From the NCBI GenBank assembly GCA_964293815.1, contig CAXYYC010000032.1, positions 1-28,900 on the forward strand: a stretch of 28,900 nucleotides of DNA. Reading direction: 5' to 3'. The stretch is from CTSOIL-112 sp964293815 (GTDB lineage: Bacteria; Pseudomonadota; Gammaproteobacteria; Burkholderiales; Burkholderiaceae). Below the pieces are notes generated by a model. That model was not told the origin of the DNA and ran no database searches. It saw only the letters and a program-made list of their open reading frames with translations. The position numbers and the translations under genes are program-made. Below, piece by piece: positions 23,378 through 28,900 of the stretch; the first letter of the stretch is position 1, and every line of letters begins with the position of its first letter.

Positions 23378-23980
23378 ATGCGTAAAATCATCGCTACTTC
23401 TGTAATCGGTTCCATGTTGGTAACCGCCTGCGCCGTTGCCCCAGCATTGCCACCGGAACAGCGCCCCAATGACTGGGCGAAACCAGTCGGCGGTGAAGTA
23501 TTGCGCCAAGGTTTGCCTAATCTCTATCAGGTTTCCCCCGTTTTATACCGCTCCGCACAGCCCGAAGTCGAAGGGCTGTTGCTGTTAAACCAGCAATTAG
23601 CACGAACGTACGGGCTACCCGTAGAAATCAAAACGGTGCTTTCACTACGCAATAATGCGGGCGATGCCGCGTTGGTCAAGCCAAGCGGGGTACGCTATGA
23701 ACAAATTCGGTTTAATACTTGGGATGTTCGGGACGAAGACGTCGTGCAGTTCCTCAAAATCGTGCGCAATCCCGCCAATCAACCTGTCCTTTTGCATTGC
23801 AAACACGGCTCTGACCGTACCGGCATGATGGTTGCCATTTACCGCATTGTCGAGCAAGGTTGGAGCAAAGAGGATGCGATCGCAGAAATGACACAGGGTG
23901 GATTTGGCTACCATCCCATCTGGTCTAATTTGATTCGTTATATCCAAAAGCTAGATGTGGCGGCTTTGAAAAAGATTTAG
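23378..23980 (+). CDS. Lipoprotein with dual-specificity/tyrosine phosphatase signature
   Basis: This 200-residue protein has a lipoprotein signal (MRKIIATSVIGSMLVTAC, lipobox VTAC, Cys18), so the mature part should sit in the periplasm on a membrane. The phosphatase loop is LLHCKHGSDRTGMM, a HCx5R signature with nucleophile C141 and R147. TWDVRDED (114–121) could provide the general acid. The order matches the cysteine-based dual-specificity phosphatase fold. The substrate is unknown: phosphoprotein, phosphoinositide or a small phosphate ester are all possible. It lies 33 nt after pepP, with no clear ribosome site. Confidence 0.82.
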   Translation: MRKIIATSVIGSMLVTACAVAPALPPEQRPNDWAKPVGGEVLRQGLPNLYQVSPVLYRSAQPEVEGLLLLNQQLARTYGLPVEIKTVLSLRNNAGDAALVKPSGVRYEQIRFNTWDVRDEDVVQFLKIVRNPANQPVLLHCKHGSDRTGMMVAIYRIVEQGWSKEDAIAEMTQGGFGYHPIWSNLIRYIQKLDVAALKKI

Positions 23981-24300
23981 ATTGCCTGAAACATAAACAA
24001 TATACGACAATAATGGCCATGTTTTGAGGTTATGCTCCCTTTTGTTGAGTCTCCAAAAAATATCCATTGATAGTCAACCAAAGATAGACTTACTCGTTAC
24101 ACTGGCATCAATGTCCTTTGGCTTTTTTTGATTGGAAAGCCAGATTATTCCAAAGTCTATCATTTTAATCAGCATAATTAAATTTATATAAAATTGTTTT
24201 TTGTAGATTTTGTGCTGTATGTATACTTAAAAGGTGTCTTTTCTTTTAAGGTTTGCTATAATATACACATCAAGACATCTAATTTTCTCCGAGGTAAACC
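23981..24300 (+). promoter_or_regulatory. AT-rich gap with an extended -10 promoter for the OmpA-domain gene
   Basis: This 320-bp stretch has no gene. TGCTATAAT (24254–24262) is a perfect extended -10 element, with a start expected near 24269 and GAGG before the ATG at 24301. A distant pairing of CCAAAG with CTTTGG followed by seven T (about 24075–24127) could be the terminator of the preceding gene, but its loop is long and I trust it little. Confidence 0.55.
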
Positions 24301-25227
24301 ATGAACACACGCATGATAAGAATACTAATTGCAAGTATAGGCACGGCAGGGTTGCTTTTAAGTAGCGGCTGCACGACAGATGATTTCACGCGAGTGAAGA
24401 CGACGGGCGGGTATTTAAGCGAAACGAAAGTAGCGCTACCAGAGCGGATATCAGAAGACATCGGGCGAGTAGTGTTCCTGCGCAAAGAAGCAGGCAACCA
24501 ACACATCCCGACCGTATTCATCAACGACCGAGTACTAGGCTCATTACCACCTGAACGCTACTCAGAAAGCCTCGTCTGTCCAGGCGAACAAACCATCCGC
24601 ATCGACACACGCACAGAGAGTAACCAACGCGGCACTGAGCAACGCCTCACCGTACCTGCCGGCAGCACCCAATACCTCCAAGTCTACGAAAGCAACGACA
24701 CCAACTTTGACGTGCGCGAACTCACCGAAGACCAAGTCAAAGACCTCAGCAAAGGCCTGAGCCAAAGCCACATCATCAACCGACACCAACCGATCTGCAA
24801 CGCCCCACTCAAAGTACTCAAACACATCAACCTCGCGGCAGATGCCCTATTCAAATTCGACTCCACCCAAATGATCCCATCAGGGCAAGCACGCGTCGAC
24901 AAACTCATCCAAGACATCCAAAGCATGGGCGCCCAAGTCGAACAAATCCGCATCATCGGCTACACCGACCGATTAGGAACCGACGCCTACAACAACAAAC
25001 TCTCCCATGACCGAGCCAAAACAGTCGCCGCCTACATGAAACGACACGGGCTCAACATCCCAACCGTCACAGACGGGCGAGGCAAACGCGACCCAGTCAC
25101 CAACGGCTGCCGCAACATCACCAACAAAGCCAAGCTGGTCCAATGCCTCCAACCGGATCGCCGAGTCAGCATAGACCTCATGGGCACAATCGAACAAATC
25201 GAAAACAAAGGCATCAGCTCCAAATAA
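24301..25227 (+). CDS. OmpA-family lipoprotein
   Basis: 308 residues. A lipoprotein signal ends in LLSSGC (Cys24). A central domain of unknown type (about 45–160) contains IGRVVFLRK and TVFINDRVLG. The C-terminal OmpA-like peptidoglycan-binding domain (about 175–298) has ALFKFDSTQMIPSG, IIGYTDRLGTDAYN, LSHDRAKTVAAYM and QPDRRVSIDL; the Asp and Arg that grip diaminopimelate are in place. It should link the outer membrane to the cell wall. It lies 80 nt upstream of the giant adhesin, and OmpA-domain proteins are known beside BapA-type adhesin loci, so a supporting role in display or secretion is plausible. The coding strand is strongly C-rich compared with most genes in the window. Confidence 0.88.
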   Translation: MNTRMIRILIASIGTAGLLLSSGCTTDDFTRVKTTGGYLSETKVALPERISEDIGRVVFLRKEAGNQHIPTVFINDRVLGSLPPERYSESLVCPGEQTIRIDTRTESNQRGTEQRLTVPAGSTQYLQVYESNDTNFDVRELTEDQVKDLSKGLSQSHIINRHQPICNAPLKVLKHINLAADALFKFDSTQMIPSGQARVDKLIQDIQSMGAQVEQIRIIGYTDRLGTDAYNNKLSHDRAKTVAAYMKRHGLNIPTVTDGRGKRDPVTNGCRNITNKAKLVQCLQPDRRVSIDLMGTIEQIENKGISSK

Positions 25228-25254
25228 GAGCCAAGCAAACCCCAAATAATACCA

Positions 25255-25274
25255 GCCACCCCTGACGGGGTGGC
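25255..25274 (+). other. GC-rich hairpin between the OmpA-domain gene and the adhesin
   Basis: A perfect 8-bp stem GCCACCCC/GGGGTGGC (25255–25262/25267–25274) with loop TGAC. There is no T-run, so it is more likely an mRNA-stability or partial-attenuation element than a full terminator. Confidence 0.55.
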
Positions 25275-25307
25275 ATCGACGCAAATAAAGAGCAAGAGGA
25301 ACCCCAG

Positions 25308-28300
25308 ATGATCAACGACATCCAACTCATCACCAAAAGCGCCAAGACAGCAGAAGAAAGCACCGTCGTCGTCAAAGTAGGTGCCGGTAAAGCAGGTCAA
25401 GCGACCATCATCAAAGCCCAAGCGGGCGTCAGCTACGAACTACGCGACATCATCAAAAACCGCGCGCCGGATCAACTGCTCTTCAAACGCAAAGGCAAAG
25501 ACCTCCTGATCCTCTTAAATACAGAAGGCAACGACACAGACAAAGACCAACCAGCAGACATCGTCATAGAAAACTACTACGGCGAAGGCAAAGTCAAACT
25601 GATCGGTCTAGCAGAAGACGGACAATACTACACCTACCTCCCGCAAGAAGGCACAACAGACCTCCTCTCATGGGAGATGGCCGACGGAACGAGCACCTAC
25701 CAAAGCTTAGGCGAGTTGCATGAGCAAGTCGCTTGGTTACCGTTCGTACTGGCAGGGCTGGGAGTGGCGGCAATTGCGGCAGCTTCAGGCGGTGGCGATC
25801 CTGATCCGGTCAATAATCCTCCAGCAGCCAAAAATGACACGGTTGTGGTTGATGAAGATGGCTCTGTTACTTTCAATCCAACGAGCAATGATACCGATGC
25901 AGATGGTGACAAATTGACAGTCACACAGATCAACGGGACAGCTGTAACTCCGGGTAAGGCGCAAGATATTGCGGTACCAAATGGTGTGGTGCATGTTGCC
26001 ACAGACGGCACAATGACATTTACGCCCGACCCGAACTACAACGGTTCAGTAGAGTTTCCATACACCATCAGCGATGGCAAGGGCGGCACATCCAGCGCAA
26101 CAGTTCATATTACAGTGAATCCGGTCGATGATCCGAGTGTATTGAAAGCAGACGTAGGGACTACACCTGAAGACATTCCTGCAACCGGCAATGTACTGAG
26201 CAATGACAGCGACATTGACAGCACCTTGAGTGTCACCACATTCACCGTCAATGGCACGACAGTTAAAGCAGGTGAAACAGCCACGATACCGAATATTGGC
26301 ACGATCACCATTGCTACCAATGGTGACTATACCTTCACGCCGATTCCGAATTGGAATGGGATAGTACCGACTATTACCTACACCACCAATACGGGTAGCA
26401 GCAGCACATTGGACATCACTGTCACTCCAAAACCAGACACACCATCGGTCTCTGACGATGTAGCAACGACGCCGGAAGATACACCGGTGATCATTGACGT
26501 ATTGGGCAATGACCTAGACGTAGACGGCGACAAGCTAACCGTTAGCCAAATTGATGGTAAGGATGTCAAAGCAGGTGAGACGGTTGCGGTAGCCAATGGC
26601 ACAGCCACACTCAACAGTGACGGTACCATCACCTTTACGCCAAATGAAAACTACAATGGTCCTGTCCAGTTCACTTATACAGCGACCGATGGTATGACAC
26701 CAGTTGTAGGGAAGGTTGATGTCACAGTGACACCTGTGAATGATGCGCCGGATGCAGTTAACGACAGCGTTACTACGCCAGAAGACACGCCGGTCACGAT
26801 TAATGTGCTGGGTAATGATACAGACGTAGATGGCAATCCATTAACAATTACGGAAATCAACGGTCAGCCGGTCAGCGATCAACCAGTCGATATCAAAGAC
26901 GCCAATGGCGAGACCATTGGTACGGTTAAAGTAAACCCAGACGGCACGATCACATTTGATCCGGTTGCGGATTACACTGGTAAACCAACATTTACATACA
27001 CCGTTAGCGATGGGCAAGGCGGTACAGACACAGCCACAGTGACGGTCGATGTGGGTGGAGTCAATGATGCGCCTGTTGCCGCGGACGATACCAACACAAC
27101 CGACGAAGACACCCCATTGACCGTTTCAGCGGCCAATGGCGTGATTCAAAACACGGCAGGCAAAGACACAGATCTAGACGGCGATACACTCTCGGTTAGC
27201 CAAGTCAACATTGGTTCAACGACGGCAGGCGCAGGTCAACCGCTGGTAGGCGCATGGGGTACCTTAGTACTTAACGCCGACGGTAGCTACACCTACACGC
27301 CGAATGCCGCAGCACAAGCACTGGATGATGGTGAAAGCCAATCCGATGTGTTCACCTATACCGTGACCGATCCGGCCGGCTTGACCGATACCGCGACCCT
27401 GACCATCAAAGTAACTGGCGTCAATGATGCACCGGTAGCACTGGATGATGGAGCAAGCACTGGAGAAGACACACCCGTCACCATTGATGTCCTCAAAAAC
27501 GACACCGATGTGGATGGTGATCCACTCAGCATCACCGAGATCAATGGTACAGCGGTTAAACCGGGTGACACCATTACCGTAAACAATGGCACAGTGACTC
27601 TGAATAACGATGGCACAGTGACCTTTACGCCGAACCCAGGTTATAACGGAGCAGTAGACTTTACCTACACAGTAAGCGATGGCACGACAACTGACACTGC
27701 TGGCGTGCATGTGGTGGTAGATGACGTGAACGATCCACCAGTAGCCGAAGACGAAACGGTAACAGGGCAAGAAGATGCCGCACTCAACTTCAAACCATTG
27801 TCCAATGACTCTGATCCAGATGGCGACCCATTGACTATTACAGAAATCAATGGCACACCGATCAGCGTGGGTACACCTGTTACGGTTGATCAAGGCACAA
27901 TCAGCTTGAATAGCGATGGTTCCTTAACCTTTACCCCTAACAAAGACTACAACGGCACCTTCAAGTTCGACTACACCATTTCTGATGGACGTGGCGGTAC
28001 AGATGTCGGAACGACAACCGTGATTATCCAACCGGTAGATGATCCGAGCCTCATGGTTGCAGATACCAATACCATCACTGAAGATACAATTGCGACAGGT
28101 AACGTATTGAGCAATGATAGTGATATTGATAACGATCCCCTGACAGTTGAGAGTTTTACCATTGATGGTGTTACAGGCACATTCAAAGCGGGCGATACCG
28201 CTACCATTCCGGGGTGGGTACTGTCACCATTGGTGCTGATGGCAAATACAGCTTTGATCCGGTTGATAACTGGACAGGCACCGTGCCGACCATTCACTAC

Positions 28301-28331
28301 ACTATTAATACAGGTAGTCAGAGTACATTAG
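25308..28331 (+). CDS. BapA-type giant adhesin, N-terminal part (frame ends early at a frameshift)
   Basis: GAGGAA precedes ATG 25308. Residues about 1–140 resemble the BapA/LapF-type prefix domain (LLFKRKGKDLLILL, DIVIENYYGEGKVKLIG), and about 144–163 form a hydrophobic Gly/Ala hinge ending GGGD. From about 171 on, eight cadherin/Ig-like domains of roughly 90–120 residues follow, each opening with NDAPVA..D or DDPS and EDTP, then NDTDVDGDPLTITEINGT and TFTPNPGYNG. Such proteins are exported by type I secretion and mediate cell attachment and biofilm; this is known for the family. The frame is lost after codon 968 (28211–28214). The last 39 residues are out-of-frame, ending at TAG 28329. The true product continues in the next frame. 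Confidence 0.88.
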   Translation: MINDIQLITKSAKTAEESTVVVKVGAGKAGQATIIKAQAGVSYELRDIIKNRAPDQLLFKRKGKDLLILLNTEGNDTDKDQPADIVIENYYGEGKVKLIGLAEDGQYYTYLPQEGTTDLLSWEMADGTSTYQSLGELHEQVAWLPFVLAGLGVAAIAAASGGGDPDPVNNPPAAKNDTVVVDEDGSVTFNPTSNDTDADGDKLTVTQINGTAVTPGKAQDIAVPNGVVHVATDGTMTFTPDPNYNGSVEFPYTISDGKGGTSSATVHITVNPVDDPSVLKADVGTTPEDIPATGNVLSNDSDIDSTLSVTTFTVNGTTVKAGETATIPNIGTITIATNGDYTFTPIPNWNGIVPTITYTTNTGSSSTLDITVTPKPDTPSVSDDVATTPEDTPVIIDVLGNDLDVDGDKLTVSQIDGKDVKAGETVAVANGTATLNSDGTITFTPNENYNGPVQFTYTATDGMTPVVGKVDVTVTPVNDAPDAVNDSVTTPEDTPVTINVLGNDTDVDGNPLTITEINGQPVSDQPVDIKDANGETIGTVKVNPDGTITFDPVADYTGKPTFTYTVSDGQGGTDTATVTVDVGGVNDAPVAADDTNTTDEDTPLTVSAANGVIQNTAGKDTDLDGDTLSVSQVNIGSTTAGAGQPLVGAWGTLVLNADGSYTYTPNAAAQALDDGESQSDVFTYTVTDPAGLTDTATLTIKVTGVNDAPVALDDGASTGEDTPVTIDVLKNDTDVDGDPLSITEINGTAVKPGDTITVNNGTVTLNNDGTVTFTPNPGYNGAVDFTYTVSDGTTTDTAGVHVVVDDVNDPPVAEDETVTGQEDAALNFKPLSNDSDPDGDPLTITEINGTPISVGTPVTVDQGTISLNSDGSLTFTPNKDYNGTFKFDYTISDGRGGTDVGTTTVIIQPVDDPSLMVADTNTITEDTIATGNVLSNDSDIDNDPLTVESFTIDGVTGTFKAGDTATIPGWVLSPLVLMANTALIRLITGQAPCRPFTTLLIQVVRVH
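25818..28330 (+). repeat. Tandem adhesin-domain repeats at DNA level
   Basis: Eight related units start near 25818, 26125, 26430, 26740, 27060, 27420, 27730 and 28030. Two (second and eighth) form a distinct subtype: they open with DDPS and share the ATGNVLSNDSDID and TATIP strings. Units differ enough for recombination between them to be only occasional. Confidence 0.75.
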
Positions 28332-28900
28332 ATATCACAGTCACTCCAGAGCCGTTGATTAACATCACGGCTGATCCTGCGGTAGCTATCGAGGGAGAAA
28401 CCACTGGCGTGGTGTTCCATATTGATCAAACAGCAGTAGGCGCACAAGACAGCACTGTTGTGTTCAAGCTCGATTTAGGAGCGCTTGAGGCTGATGACGT
28501 TCAAAGCATCACCTATACAGATACAGCAGGTGTGGCGCACACAGTCACATTGGCTGAGGCGTTGGCGGGTATCACGATTTCGATCCCGCTGGGTACAACA
28601 GCGGCCAATATGCCTACCGTAACGGTAGTTCCGGTCAATGATGATATTTATGAGCAATCAGAAGCCTTTAGTGCCACCATCAGTGCGCCTAAAGGAGCCA
28701 ATATTGGTACCTCGACCGCGACGGGCACGATCGTAGACGACGGCACAGTAGACCAACCAAAAGTCAGCATCACAGCGACCGACGCCACAGCGACCGAAGG
28801 CGCGGCGGGTGACGTACTGGTATACGAAGTCAGCCAAACCAATCCGAGCAACTTCGACACCACGGTGCACGTGGCTCTGAGTGGCAGCGTTAGTGCAGCC
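28214..28900 (+). CDS. Giant adhesin, continuation in the shifted frame (runs off the window)
   Basis: From 28214 the frame is open for 229 codons to the window edge without a stop. It finishes the eighth repeat (VGTVTIGADGKYSFDP, then TINTGSQSTLDITVTPEP), exactly as its sister unit 2 reads. It then enters a different region with EGETTGVVFHIDQ, YEQSEAFSATIS and SITATDATATEGAAG, which look like Calx-beta-type modules. It has no start of its own, so it belongs to the gene starting at 25308. The C-terminal secretion signal and secretion genes lie outside the window. Confidence 0.85.
   Translation, partial: MGTVTIGADGKYSFDPVDNWTGTVPTIHYTINTGSQSTLDITVTPEPLINITADPAVAIEGETTGVVFHIDQTAVGAQDSTVVFKLDLGALEADDVQSITYTDTAGVAHTVTLAEALAGITISIPLGTTAANMPTVTVVPVNDDIYEQSEAFSATISAPKGANIGTSTATGTIVDDGTVDQPKVSITATDATATEGAAGDVLVYEVSQTNPSNFDTTVHVALSGSVSAA

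Noticed and set aside
24000..24250. Riboswitch or small RNA in the AT-rich gap before the OmpA-domain gene
   Set aside because: No compact conserved fold is visible, only a long-range CCAAAG/CTTTGG pairing and simple AT-rich sequence.
24562..25421. Minus-strand frames opposite the OmpA-domain gene and the adhesin start
   Set aside because: They are shadows caused by the strong C bias of the plus-strand genes; they have no domains or ribosome sites.

Overview
The window looks like chromosomal DNA from a Gram-negative betaproteobacterium (Burkholderiales/Neisseriales-like). The evidence is the gene set glnA – DUF4124-like – ntrB – ntrC, a separate topoisomerase IV pair (parE, parC), lipoproteins with classical lipoboxes, an OmpA-domain lipoprotein, a BapA-type giant adhesin, and a type II-C CRISPR-Cas locus whose repeat and tracrRNA resemble those of Neisseria. 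I cannot name the genus from sequence alone.

Left part (1–4836): a complete, compact type II-C CRISPR-Cas locus. The end of a CRISPR array (37-nt repeats, 30-nt spacers) runs into the window from the left and is closed by a rho-independent terminator. It converges on the cas9–cas1–cas2 operon, which is read on the minus strand. Every repeat ends in TATAAT, so each repeat can act as a promoter, as known for Neisseria. A tracrRNA gene lies at the far side, beyond the start of cas9 (anti-repeat 4724–4753, two hairpins, U-tract). It is read away from cas9, from a promoter whose core elements interlock with the predicted cas9 promoter. All Cas9, Cas1 and Cas2 catalytic residues are present.

Middle-left (4846–12438): an EEP-family nuclease/phosphatase, plsY (phospholipid synthesis), then a nitrogen-control block. 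glnA has a sigma-54-type GG-N10-GC promoter and a run of NtrC-like sites upstream. It is followed by a small exported DUF4124-like protein overlapping ntrB, then ntrC with its own perfect NtrC box next to a TATAAT. Downstream of ntrC is a 726-bp gene-free stretch. In it the last 118 bp of the ntrC locus (C-terminal codons plus terminator hairpin) occur a second time, 584 bp away. The two copies are separated by an insert rich in palindromes, including two REP-like elements in opposite orientation.

Middle-right (12439–23980): parE, a periplasmic lytic transglycosylase and parC. Next comes a gltIJKL-type glutamate/aspartate ABC importer with a terminator-like hairpin between the binding protein and the permeases, then Xaa-Pro aminopeptidase pepP and a lipoprotein carrying a HCx5R phosphatase signature.

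Right end (24301–28900): an OmpA-domain lipoprotein and the N-terminal part of a very long T1SS-type adhesin (BapA-like prefix, glycine-rich hinge, eight cadherin/Ig-like repeats, then Calx-beta-like sequence). The adhesin is interrupted at a G-tract (28211–28214) by an apparent one-base loss. The downstream frame stays open to the end of the window.
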